Source: Robiginitomaculum sp. (GTDB lineage: Bacteria; Pseudomonadota; Alphaproteobacteria; Caulobacterales; Maricaulaceae). Taken from it: 42,035 nucleotides of DNA. The position numbers were made by a program, and so were the translations under genes. The notes under the pieces were generated by a model that saw only the letters and a list, made by a program, of their open reading frames with translations, was not told the DNA's origin and did not search any database. Positions 1-7,406 of this stretch are shown here, in pieces. Where the stretch lies: the NCBI GenBank assembly GCA_021647375.1, contig JAKIUV010000013.1, forward strand, positions 1 through 42,035, read 5' to 3'. Position 1 is the stretch's first letter; each line of letters begins with the position of its first letter.

Positions 1-1028
1 ACAGACTTAACCCTGTCTAAAGTTTCAGGTGAAACAGGAACCGCATATTTTTGTACGATTTTGAGCATAGCCATAGCACCCCCACGCACCTTGACTGTCC
101 CGGCGGCCTGTTTCGCAATGACAGTGAACCTTCCATTCAGATATTTTCCGTTCGCTTTTGAAAACTCACTATTTTTTAGCTCGACATGCGCAATCCCGGA
201 ACTTGATGTTTCAACCTGCTTAGCAATATCCGTCCACATTTCACTCTGCGCAGCCAACTTACTATAGTACTTAATCCAACCCTTTGCCTTTCGACTATTT
301 AAATCTACATCCTTTCCTAATTTCTCTCGCACTCCAGCATGCACCCTATCCATATCAATACGACTACCATCCTCCAGAATTGCATCTCTAATCACAACTA
401 AATCTGCAGAGGAGTAAACTTTGACTTTGGCATTGTCAGCTATGTCTAAATCAACATCAATTTTAACATTTTTATTCCCGCCAATTCCCGTCTTTGGGTC
501 ACCATCTGTCACGAACCATGAGGTTTTACGCTCGCCTAAATCAGGTTTAAAAGCATCTTCACCTTCAAGGATATTCTCCATAATTTTTGCGGCAATCTCA
601 GCTGTGGTCTTTCCAGAGCCAGGAAGTACATTTTCAGCCTTCGGCAGGGTTGATAATCCAGCAGCAATGTCTACTGCTTTAGCAGCCGTTTCAGCAGAGC
701 TTGTCACTTTTTCACTCGGATTTTGGTCAACTTCCTTTATCTTACTATCCGGCGTTGAATACTGTGGGTCGCTACGGTTGTGCACCAATACGCCCATGTC
801 CGAGACAAAATAGGTATGATCTTCTTCAACTGCGAAATTATAAACGGTGTGTAGCCCCGGAGCAGGCTTGACAGATGTGACCGTGCCTGTCGATCCATCT
901 TTCAATATCACCTTGTCACCAGGCTTAAGGTCACCAGCGGCCTTCCAAATCGGTTTGGGTTTGGGTTTTGTGTCAACCGTTTGAAACGGTGTACTTGAAA
1001 TACCACTCAATAAATCCATTTTTCCCAT
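1..1028 (-). CDS. Orphan half-HINT polymorphic-toxin-like protein, 3' end cut by window edge
   Basis: Reading the minus strand from an ATG at 1028 gives an open frame of 342 codons that leaves the window without a stop. An AGGGAG ribosome site sits just upstream. After a 25-residue stub ending in a KPKPKP linker, residues about 28-85 match the C-terminal half of a pretoxin HINT domain: WKAAGDLKPGDKV, then HTVYNFAVEEDHTYFVSD, then the terminal GVLVHN. The N-terminal half of HINT, with its catalytic Cys, is absent, and upstream DNA has stops in the frame. In polymorphic toxins HINT sits just before the C-terminal toxin and releases it. Here about 255 further residues follow, with a TSWFVTDGDPKTGIGG segment and no nuclease or transferase motif I recognise. 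It may be an orphan toxin cassette displaced from a larger gene, or a gene using this stub as a tag. Any immunity gene would lie beyond the left edge. Confidence 0.7.
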   Translation of the reverse strand, partial: MGKMDLLSGISSTPFQTVDTKPKPKPIWKAAGDLKPGDKVILKDGSTGTVTSVKPAPGLHTVYNFAVEEDHTYFVSDMGVLVHNRSDPQYSTPDSKIKEVDQNPSEKVTSSAETAAKAVDIAAGLSTLPKAENVLPGSGKTTAEIAAKIMENILEGEDAFKPDLGERKTSWFVTDGDPKTGIGGNKNVKIDVDLDIADNAKVKVYSSADLVVIRDAILEDGSRIDMDRVHAGVREKLGKDVDLNSRKAKGWIKYYSKLAAQSEMWTDIAKQVETSSSGIAHVELKNSEFSKANGKYLNGRFTVIAKQAAGTVKVRGGAMAMLKIVQKYAVPVSPETLDRVKS

Positions 1029-1171
1029 ACTTTTCTCCCTAAACGCAGGCGCAAAAATTAGCCTCTATGTACGTAATCGGTAGAATGATAGAAAAGTTTA
1101 GCTGTTTTTTAAAAAAGTTTGAAAGGAGAATGGAATAGAATAACAAATGCCATAAAATTTAATAGCTTCCC

Positions 1172-1744
1172 CTACCAATCCAAATCATATTTCCGCTTAA
1201 AGCTCCGAAAATCCCAGCGTAGGTCTTCGAGTTCGCGCATTATGCGTTTCTTTTTCTTGGCTAAGCGGGTTTTTTCGTCTGATTCTGTTGGCGGGTCGGC
1301 TAAGCGGTCTTTGACATCTTGCAGTTCTTTTTCAGAATCAGCGATGTCTTCTTCGTATTTTTCGTATCTTTGGCGTAGTTCGTACTCGCCGTAGCCCGCG
1401 TCATAGCCTGCTCGGAAATCGACCGCCATGGGGCCATCGCACACTGCGTTATAAGAACTGCCGTCTTTGCCGCGTTCAAAACCTTTGTCATATGTGCAAT
1501 AGTAAGTTAGGCCAGCCTCATAACTGGATAAATAGGCAGAGCGGTCAACACCTGCTCCGTATTCGCCGCAAGTTTCTACATAATCAGCGATTCGCGAGCG
1601 CGACTTTCCGTTTACGCCGTCCCGATATCCGAGATCAGCCCAATTGCCGGCCTGGCATTCTGATTCTGAAATACTAGCACAGGCTGGTAGCAACATGCCA
1701 ACGCCAATCACCAAAATCGATCCAACTAAAAACTTATTCAACAT
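1172..1744 (-). CDS. DUF2799 lipoprotein
   Basis: A 190-residue protein with a lipoprotein signal peptide: residues 5-21 are hydrophobic and end in LLPAC, so Cys22 would be lipidated. The middle (about residues 28-115) has the DUF2799 pattern: a W..LGYRDG opening, several YxxGxxxYC and GFxxG-like turns, and conserved cysteines. The C-terminus (about 120-185) is highly charged and likely coiled coil. AGGGAG lies 7 bases before the ATG. The family's function is unknown. Expected location is the periplasmic face of a membrane. It is alone on its strand with no obvious operon partner. Confidence 0.85.
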   Translation of the reverse strand: MLNKFLVGSILVIGVGMLLPACASISESECQAGNWADLGYRDGVNGKSRSRIADYVETCGEYGAGVDRSAYLSSYEAGLTYYCTYDKGFERGKDGSSYNAVCDGPMAVDFRAGYDAGYGEYELRQRYEKYEEDIADSEKELQDVKDRLADPPTESDEKTRLAKKKKRIMRELEDLRWDFRSFKRKYDLDW

Positions 1745-1841
1745 ATCGCGCTCCCTTTATTATTATGGGAACAGCTATAGCGGCCCAGCCGTGAACCGCC
1801 AATGAATTTTCGGTTGTTATAATGACAGCTGGTTTTGCAGG

Positions 1842-2351
1842 CTAAGGGTTCGGGATTTGGTAGGCCGCGTGGCAGGCAACACAGCTATTCATTGTGTCTG
1901 CTAATTTAAGCTGGATGTCTTTTGCAGGTTTACCGTCCGTAGCCATCTGGGCCATTTCACCAAATGCAACATGAACCCCTCGTCCTAGCTGCCTAAATTC
2001 CGGCGGTAACACCCGCCCCATCTTTAGGCGCTTCATATTTTGCTTGTTCTCGACGGTTCCGTGGGCTTTCATGCTGACCGCATTCGCCGCATCTGCGACC
2101 ATTTCCATGTCGTCATTTGCTAATCCCTCTATTACCCCTTGGGTAGCCACTAAAAGCCCGCGCATTTCGCCAAGAACTTGCTGTCTTTGCATTTGGTTCA
2201 GCGGTAATATCTCGCGCTCATCCAAGCGCACGGTTTCTTGTATAGGCGTAGGCGCGACTTCCGCTATTTTCTTCTCAGTCGATTGCGGCGCACACGCACT
2301 CAACACACCAAATAAACCAATTACAATTGCCCCTGCATAGATATTTTTCAT
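1842..2351 (-). CDS. Small c-type cytochrome lipoprotein (class II-like)
   Basis: 169 residues starting at the ATG at 2351, which has a GGAAGC site upstream; an in-frame ATG 57 bases further up would add 19 residues that do not look like a signal. Residues 5-20 form a lipoprotein signal ending in LSAC (Cys20). The body is helical, and the heme-binding motif CVACH is at residues 157-161, near the C-terminus. That placement is typical of class II (cytochrome c'-like) four-helix cytochromes. It is likely a periplasmic membrane-anchored electron carrier or gas-binding protein. No redox partner gene is adjacent, so its role is unassigned. Confidence 0.8.
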   Translation of the reverse strand: MKNIYAGAIVIGLFGVLSACAPQSTEKKIAEVAPTPIQETVRLDEREILPLNQMQRQQVLGEMRGLLVATQGVIEGLANDDMEMVADAANAVSMKAHGTVENKQNMKRLKMGRVLPPEFRQLGRGVHVAFGEMAQMATDGKPAKDIQLKLADTMNSCVACHAAYQIPNP

Positions 2352-2497
2352 ATTGCTTCCTAAATCAATGTTTCGAGCAGGTTGTATCTGCTTTCTCATA
2401 AAAAACAAAGCGGCAAATTGTCATATACTCTAATTGTAACTTAGCTATTGTCAGCACCAACCTATGCCGTAAAATACCCCATGAGATTTTTTTCAAA

Positions 2498-3502
2498 ATG
2501 AGACTAGGAACCAAATCTGGCGTTCACGACGCATATGATGCCGAAAACCGCAAGCATCCGCCTATTGGGCTAGCACTGGGCGGCGGTGTGGCACGGGGAT
2601 GGGCGCATATTGGCGCGATCCGGGCTTTGATTGAAGCGGGCATAGAGCCGGATATTATCAGCGGTACATCTATTGGTGCACTTGTCGGGGCGGCATATTT
2701 GTCCGGCAATCTCGATACGATTGAAGATTGGGCGCGCTCGCTCAACAAGCGCCGCTTGCTTAGCTATATGGATATTCGTTGGGGCGGGGCTGGCTTAATG
2801 CGCGGTGACCGCCTTGCCAAAGTCCTGAACCATTATCTCGGCGATATAAATATCGAAGACATGGACCGCAAATTCGCTGCCGTAGCCTGCGATTTGCGTA
2901 CTGGCTACGAGGTCTGGCTACAAAATGGCCCCCTCGTCCCGGCTCTGCGAGCAAGTTATGCCCTGCCCGGCGCGTTTGAGCCGATTAAAATCGATAACCG
3001 CTATATGATAGACGGCGCATTGGTCAATCCGGTGCCCGTATCCACATGCCGCGCGCTCGGCGCGCATATTGTCATCGCGGTTAGTTTGAACGGTGATGCC
3101 TTTGGCCCTATCGGCTCCTCCCACGATATGGGCTTCGACGACAAAGAAGATGACGCCATGGATCCGTTCGAGCTTGCTGGCCAATCTCTCAACAAATTGC
3201 GCCCTGACAGGCTCCTGCTGAAAAGCTTAATCGGCGGCACTAAATCCGACGGCAATCTCAAGCTTGGCTCCGTCATGATGGGTGCGCTCAACATCGTCAT
3301 GGACCGTATCGCCCGCTCGCGCCTGGCCGGAGACCCGCCCGACGTATTCGTAGCCCCGCGCATCGGCCATATCGGCATGACAGAATTTTCCCGCGCCGAC
3401 GAACTGATAGAACGCGGCTACCGCGCCATGCAACACGAAATCCCGCTCATTCAGAGTGTTATAGAAGTGCTCGGGCAATTACCGGGCGGTGAGGTGGGTT
3501 AA
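2498..3502 (+). CDS. Patatin-like phospholipase (RssA-type)
   Basis: 334 residues with the full patatin core. The oxyanion glycine loop GGGVARG is at about 28-34, the nucleophile elbow GTSIG at 56-60 (Ser58), and the catalytic Asp motif DGA at 172-174, followed by NPVPV. These give the Ser-Asp dyad of patatin lipid acyl hydrolases. Size and motif spacing fit the bacterial RssA/YlbK group. There is no signal peptide, so it is probably cytoplasmic or peripheral at the inner membrane. The substrate is unknown. No clear ribosome site precedes the ATG at 2498, so the start is the least certain part. It is the only gene on the plus strand before the toxin-antitoxin locus. Confidence 0.9.
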   Translation: MRLGTKSGVHDAYDAENRKHPPIGLALGGGVARGWAHIGAIRALIEAGIEPDIISGTSIGALVGAAYLSGNLDTIEDWARSLNKRRLLSYMDIRWGGAGLMRGDRLAKVLNHYLGDINIEDMDRKFAAVACDLRTGYEVWLQNGPLVPALRASYALPGAFEPIKIDNRYMIDGALVNPVPVSTCRALGAHIVIAVSLNGDAFGPIGSSHDMGFDDKEDDAMDPFELAGQSLNKLRPDRLLLKSLIGGTKSDGNLKLGSVMMGALNIVMDRIARSRLAGDPPDVFVAPRIGHIGMTEFSRADELIERGYRAMQHEIPLIQSVIEVLGQLPGGEVG

Positions 3503-3538
3503 TTTTTTACCTCTTCTGGCAGTAAAAGAAAGACCCCT

Positions 3539-3595
3539 GTATATACTATTGACATATACACTGCCTTGCCCTATGTATATGCCAATAGTATATAC
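3539..3595 (+). promoter_or_regulatory. vapBC operator: two 21-bp boxes in inverted orientation, overlapping the promoter
   Basis: Box 1 (3539-3559) and box 2 (3575-3595) are reverse complements with one mismatch in 21 positions. Each box is itself bounded by a small palindrome, GTATAT...ATATAC. Centres are 36 bp apart. A TTGACA (3549-3554) lies in box 1, and AT-rich -10 candidates around 3572-3581 touch box 2, so bound VapBC would cover the promoter. The vapB ribosome site AGGAG starts directly after box 2. This geometry fits conditional-cooperativity autorepression by a VapBC oligomer with two DNA-binding dimers, which is known for the family and inferred here. Confidence 0.8.
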
Positions 3596-3605
3596 AGGAG
3601 CGCCC

Positions 3606-3836
3606 GTGGTACAAGCCAGTATTTTTAAGAACAATAAAACCCAAGCTATGCGCTTACCAAAAGCCGTTGCCTTTCCCGATAATATCAAAAAAGTCGACAT
3701 AATTGCACTTGGCCGAACACGGCTTGTCGTGCCCACAGGACAGGCTTGGGAAAGCTGGTTTGCGGGAGAGAGTGTGACTGATGATTTCATGCATTCCCGC
3801 GACCAACCCGCCGAGCAAGAGCGCGAAGCTTTTTAG
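3606..3836 (+). CDS. vapB: VapB antitoxin (SpoVT/AbrB fold)
   Basis: 77 codons from a GTG at 3606, with AGGAG at 3596-3600 giving ideal spacing. Longer in-frame starts upstream would read through the operator and are unlikely. The N-terminal half has the swapped-hairpin AbrB pattern FKNNKTQAMRLPKAV...IIALGRTRLVV. The C-terminus (WESWF...DFM..R.QP..QERE.F) is the toxin-wrapping tail of enteric VapB/MvpA antitoxins. It neutralises VapC and represses its own operon through the boxes just upstream. The vapC start lies 14 bp after the stop. Confidence 0.9.
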   Translation: MVQASIFKNNKTQAMRLPKAVAFPDNIKKVDIIALGRTRLVVPTGQAWESWFAGESVTDDFMHSRDQPAEQEREAF

Positions 3837-3850
3837 CCGAGGTTTTGGAA

Positions 3851-4252
3851 ATGCTGAAATACATGCTCGACACCAATATCGTGATATACACGATGAAAAA
3901 CAAGCCCGACCAAGTGCGTCGGGCATTTCTAAAGCACGATGGGCAAATGTGTATTTCCACTGTCACGTTAATGGAGCTTATTTACGGCGCAGAAAAATCA
4001 TCCCGCCCAGAAGAGAATCTGCGCACGATAGAGGGCTTCGCCGCAAGGCTAGACGTGCTAGATTATGATAATGCGGCGGCAATCCACACGGGCCAGATAC
4101 GCGCTGCACTTGCCAAAAAGGGCACCCCTATCGGCCCCTATGACCAAATGATTGCCGGACATGCACGCGCCCTTGGATTAATCTTGGTGACTAATAATCT
4201 CAAAGAATTCTCCAGAGTATCAGGAATACGGCTAGAGAACTGGGTGGATTAA
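3851..4252 (+). CDS. vapC: VapC toxin, PIN-domain ribonuclease
   Basis: 133 residues from the ATG at 3851, placed 8 bases after a CGAGG site; a TTG two codons upstream is the alternative. The PIN metal-binding acids are visible: Asp7 in MLDTN, Glu42 in LMELIYGAEK, Asp98 in GPYDQMIAGHA, then the VTNNLKEF segment. Both the overall sequence and the downstream signature closely resemble the Shigella/Salmonella plasmid and chromosomal VapC (MvpT) as I remember it. That family cleaves initiator tRNA in the anticodon loop to stop translation. All catalytic positions are present, so the toxin should be active unless bound by VapB. Confidence 0.92.
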   Translation: MLKYMLDTNIVIYTMKNKPDQVRRAFLKHDGQMCISTVTLMELIYGAEKSSRPEENLRTIEGFAARLDVLDYDNAAAIHTGQIRAALAKKGTPIGPYDQMIAGHARALGLILVTNNLKEFSRVSGIRLENWVD

Positions 4253-4458
4253 CCTACGGCGGGCTTCTCTTCCCGCCTCACCTCCCGCGCAAAAAATACT
4301 ATGAAACATAAATTCACCCAACCGCCAATAATAAGCGGCTCGTCCCCACTGTGTTCATCAAGAGGTCGGCGATAAAATCGGCACCGCTTACCGGACGCAG
4401 ATAGAAACACATATCCCCAAAAAACATCAATAAGCCGCCATTAGCCCAAAGGCGGCGA
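4253..4458. other. Gene-free stretch after vapC with possible membrane-protein remnant
   Basis: No complete gene is supported in 4253-4577. On the minus strand, two different frames carry hydrophobic or protein-like text. One reads LLMFFGDMCFYLRPVSGADF (about 4345-4440). The other reads DEPLIIGGWVNLCFIVFFAR and stops at 4249-4251, overlapping the end of vapC. Neither frame has a credible start or ribosome site, and the upstream part consists of the tandem repeats. This could be a frameshifted relic of a small membrane protein or chance. Confidence 0.25.
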
Positions 4459-4569
4459 GCCTCACCATAACGTCTGTTTGCATAACAGCCCCTACGCCTC
4501 ACCATAAAGTCTGTTTGCATAACAGCCCCTAAGCCTCACCATAAAGTCTGTTTGCATAACAGCACCTAA
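4459..4569. repeat. Three tandem copies of a 37-bp repeat
   Basis: Copies lie at 4459-4495, 4496-4532 and 4533-4569, directly abutting, each beginning GCCTCACCATAA and differing by only one to three bases. Each copy contains a small inverted repeat, CTGTT-TGCAT-AACAG. There are no spacers, so it is not a CRISPR array. The array lies between vapC and the 3' end of the Coq4 gene, and 37 is not a multiple of three. Its near-identity suggests recent duplication, and copy number probably varies between strains. Confidence 0.9.
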
Positions 4570-4577
4570 TGTGTCGC

Positions 4578-5348
4578 TTATTCTGCCGCTAAAACTTCCA
4601 TGGGTTCTTGTCCAGCTTGTCTGAACATTTCGTGGACTTTTTGGTAGGTTTTAGGCGGTAAAATACCGAGCCGCTCTCGCGCAGCCTCTAGTGGCTCGGC
4701 CAACAAAGCAGGAATGTCCTCCAGCGCTATCCACTGGGCTAATTTACCGTGGCGCTTGCCTTCGCGCATAGCCGCTAAAACCGGGGCACCCCGCGGTGCA
4801 AGTTTCTTAATCTCTCTCGCCCCCATATAGGCGACAAAAATCACACCCAAACCGCGTACCTGACCATGAGAAAACCCAAGCACACAAACCTCACCCAGTG
4901 CATCACGACCATAACCCGTCAGCACATGTAAAAGATCATGGGTATCGCGCAAACGGTAGCCATACCATTGTAACAAATCATCAAATTGCTCTGTGTCTTT
5001 GGTAAAGCGGTCAAATTCTTCGACTAAGCCAGCGGCGGTTAAGCCCTCCCGCTCCATAAATTCCAAATAGGCCGCCCCGACCGAGCCAGCCGGGAATTTA
5101 CGGATAGCCTCATGGTCATCAAGCAAAGGCGGCAAATAGCGGCGCTCGGCTATGCGCGCCTGCCCTTTTTCCGTGGCCACGAAACTCTCAAGCCCGCGTA
5201 AAAGCGCCTGACCATTCAGTGCCTCAATGGTATAAAAAACCTGCGCCGTGTCTTCTTTATCGGCAATCAAATTCCGAAAATGCCCAAGCGCTTTCAGTGG
5301 CCGCATTCGTGGTTTCTTCCGATTAGGGTTTACTAATGCTTCAGTCAT
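4578..5348 (-). CDS. Coq4-family ubiquinone biosynthesis protein
   Basis: 256 residues. The Coq4 metal site HDxxH-x11-E is intact: His137, Asp138, His141 and Glu153, in RDTHDLLHVLTGYGRDALGE. In eukaryotes Coq4 organises the CoQ complex and has been linked to oxidative decarboxylation of the quinone ring. Alphaproteobacterial homologues are common and are assumed to act in ubiquinone synthesis. The protein looks soluble or membrane-peripheral, with no signal or membrane segments. It is transcribed alone, ends next to the tandem repeats, and has a 188-bp upstream gap in which I see no further gene. Confidence 0.88.
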   Translation of the reverse strand: MTEALVNPNRKKPRMRPLKALGHFRNLIADKEDTAQVFYTIEALNGQALLRGLESFVATEKGQARIAERRYLPPLLDDHEAIRKFPAGSVGAAYLEFMEREGLTAAGLVEEFDRFTKDTEQFDDLLQWYGYRLRDTHDLLHVLTGYGRDALGEVCVLGFSHGQVRGLGVIFVAYMGAREIKKLAPRGAPVLAAMREGKRHGKLAQWIALEDIPALLAEPLEAARERLGILPPKTYQKVHEMFRQAGQEPMEVLAAE

Positions 5349-5536
5349 AATATTCCTCTCACTCCCCGCTGATTAGGGAATTGAACCACCCCGGGTTTGT
5401 CGGAGGCTGTTTAGCTTAAGTTATGCCGCTTTTGGGACTTTGTCTAGATTTTCGTAATAACTTTCCTCTGCTTCGGCAAGCGGGAGGTTTCAACGCCGAA
5501 ATGAAGATAAACCCGTCATTCCATAAAAAAGCCGTT

Positions 5537-6112
5537 TTAAGAATAGTAGCGAATGAGCGACGCCAAATCATCAACATCTTCCAACTCGCGCAGAAATGCC
5601 ACGCTCCCGTCTATGGCTGCGCACATGTCGGCTCGTGTCTCGGGGTGTGACCATCTTATCTTGTCGAACAAGCCCGGCGGTGCCGGGGTTTTTAAGCCGA
5701 TTAGGTAGAAGCCGCCGTCTTTGGCTGGGCCTATTACTGCGGCGTTGTGCCTTAGGGCTTTGAAGCCTTGGGCTATGTCTGCGCGTTTCATGGCGGGGAT
5801 GTCTGTACCTATTGCTATTACTGAACCTTTGCCAGTAAACAACATTGCTGTGCGTTCTGAGAGGCCGCCTGCACATTGTTCTAATCGCTGTATATGGTTT
5901 GGCCATAGGCCGCCGAAATTTGCATCCACATATTTATCCGGTGTCATATATAGCACGGTGTCCCAGCGCGGGTCTTGCATTTCGCGCAGGATTTTTGCGG
6001 TCATGGCGCGGTAAATCCGCACGGCATGGACATGGCCTATGTCCGCCGCCAGGCGTGTCTTGACCTTGCCGAGGCGCGGGGCTTTGGCGAATATGAAAAG
6101 TGTCGGTTTCAT
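5537..6112 (-). CDS. TIGR04282-type glycosyltransferase/nucleotidyltransferase (DUF2064)
   Basis: 191 residues. The opening FAKAPRLGKVKTRLA is the nucleotide-binding loop of the DUF2064 (MobA/CofC-like) fold. It is followed by an IAIGTDIPAM motif, where the Asp would bind metal and the sugar nucleotide, and by GPAKDGGFYLIGL. The gene overlaps the upstream TIGR04283-type gene by 4 bases (ATGA), so the two are translationally coupled. The pair recurs in many bacteria and has been annotated with arsenosugar biosynthesis, but no arsenic genes are visible here and the true substrate is unknown. Confidence 0.85.
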   Translation of the reverse strand: MKPTLFIFAKAPRLGKVKTRLAADIGHVHAVRIYRAMTAKILREMQDPRWDTVLYMTPDKYVDANFGGLWPNHIQRLEQCAGGLSERTAMLFTGKGSVIAIGTDIPAMKRADIAQGFKALRHNAAVIGPAKDGGFYLIGLKTPAPPGLFDKIRWSHPETRADMCAAIDGSVAFLRELEDVDDLASLIRYYS

Positions 6113-6783
6113 TTGTTATATGTCTTGTCCAAACTGTCCGACTTTGCGCCCGTCAAAAAGCGAATAAGCAAAGCCACATTGCCAAGCCCCCTGTGGACAT
6201 AGCCTTGTCTTTCGTAGCGTTCCGGACTGGTGAGTGCGTCCGCCGCCAACGCCCGCAAACGCCGCCGACCGAGTGTACGGACGATCTGCACATCTTCGAA
6301 CAATGGCCAGTCTGGATAACCGCCGACAGCTTCGTAAACATCCCGCCGTATCAACAAACCTTGGTCGCCATAGGGTAATGCCGCGAGAGCGCATCTAACC
6401 CGCACCCAAAGCTCTATCCAGCGCGGCCAAAAACCGTCTGCATTTAATTTGAACCGGAAATATCCGGCGCGGTCTGGGAAATGCTTCATGTGGTGGTTGA
6501 TTTCATCGCGCCAATTATTCCCGAGCCGTGAATCTGCATGTAGGAACAAAAGCCAATCACCGTTCGCAACCCCCGTCGCCCATTCCGCCCCGCGCGCTAA
6601 TTGCCAGCCCCTGCCCTTACAGCCCATAGCAATTCGCGCATTCGCCGCCAAAGCAGTGGCAAATGTCCCGTCCGTTGAACCACCGTCCGTAATAACGATT
6701 TCGTCTACTTGCTTGCCCAGTTGCGCCAATAATGCGGGTAAATGGGTTTCGGCGTTTAGTGTTGGGATAATAACGGATAACAT
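6109..6783 (-). CDS. Family 2 glycosyltransferase, TIGR04283 type
   Basis: 224 residues with a GT-A fold. The start LSVIIPTLNAE leads into EIVITDGGSTDGT (nucleotide-sugar binding), then LLFLHADSRL, where the DxD position reads HAD, and the acceptor-side PYGDQGLLIRRDVYEAVGGYP. The EDVQIVRTLGRRR segment carries the usual catalytic ED. There is no membrane anchor. It is the first gene of a two-gene operon with the TIGR04282-type gene, overlapping by 4 bases. Family members are often labelled biofilm or arsenosugar glycosyltransferases; the acceptor cannot be read from sequence. Confidence 0.87.
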   Translation of the reverse strand: MLSVIIPTLNAETHLPALLAQLGKQVDEIVITDGGSTDGTFATALAANARIAMGCKGRGWQLARGAEWATGVANGDWLLFLHADSRLGNNWRDEINHHMKHFPDRAGYFRFKLNADGFWPRWIELWVRVRCALAALPYGDQGLLIRRDVYEAVGGYPDWPLFEDVQIVRTLGRRRLRALAADALTSPERYERQGYVHRGLGNVALLIRFLTGAKSDSLDKTYNK

Positions 6784-6822
6784 ATGACATTTGTCCCCGT
6801 TTTTACCGCAGAACGCAAGTCA

Positions 6823-6862
6823 CAAAAAAGCCCCGCAACTTTTATGCGGCGGGGCTTTTTTA
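6823..6862 (-). terminator. Bidirectional rho-independent terminator
   Basis: A GC-rich hairpin (GCCCCGC against GCGGGGC) is flanked by A-runs on one side and T-runs on the other, so it can stop transcription from both directions. It lies 22 bases after the stop of the minus-strand small exported protein and upstream of the glycosyltransferase pair. Confidence 0.88.
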
Positions 6863-6883
6863 AATCTATAAATTTAAGAGCGG

Positions 6884-7291
6884 TTACTTACCAAGGGTAT
6901 TCATGATTTTTTTCTTGGCTTCTTTTTTGACCGCTTTTTCAGCTTCGTCTTTAACCATGCCTGTCAAAGTATTGGTGATACTCTTGGTTGCTACTGGTTT
7001 TTTCTCCAACGCAATCAAACAAAAATCACCAATGGATGTTTTGCGTGTATTGGCTTTATCACAAGCTGTTACACCGCGCAAATCGCCCGCATATTCCATG
7101 CTTTGAAATTCTTTGGAAATTACAGGTACCAAGCAATGTTTGACACCGTTCAAATCCATAACAGTGCCCTCTTGATCCGTGCATTGTGCCTCGGTGCTGA
7201 CCGTTTTTACGAAATCCGCTTGCGCAACGCCCGCAAATCCAAGCATCATGACTGTGCAAGCAATGCCTGCTCCGAACTTAGAAATACCCAT
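6884..7291 (-). CDS. Small exported protein of unknown function
   Basis: About 135 residues. The chosen start is the ATG at 7291, because AAGGAG (7298-7303) is 6 bases before it and directly abuts the alternative ATG at 7297. A classic signal peptide runs to about residue 25, with cleavage near GVAQA-DF. The mature part has four cysteines, suggesting periplasmic disulfides, and ends in a lysine-rich, helical tail (EAEKAVKKEAKKK). I do not recognise a domain. It is a single-gene unit followed by a strong terminator. Confidence 0.75.
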   Translation of the reverse strand: MGISKFGAGIACTVMMLGFAGVAQADFVKTVSTEAQCTDQEGTVMDLNGVKHCLVPVISKEFQSMEYAGDLRGVTACDKANTRKTSIGDFCLIALEKKPVATKSITNTLTGMVKDEAEKAVKKEAKKKIMNTLGK

Positions 7292-7406
7292 TTTCATCTC
7301 CTTAGGTTTTATTTAATTTTCGTTTAGCAAATAATCCTGACCAAAAAAAGGTCTGTAGCTGTATTTTTCTGCCAATAGCCGTATTTTCCTGTAAGTTAGC
7401 TGAACA

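Noticed and set aside
4459..4569. CRISPR array
   Set aside because: The three 37-bp copies abut without spacers and no cas genes are present.
5423..5650. 75-codon plus-strand frame between Coq4 and the TIGR04282-type gene
   Set aside because: No ribosome site; its second half overlaps the conserved transferase gene on the other strand.
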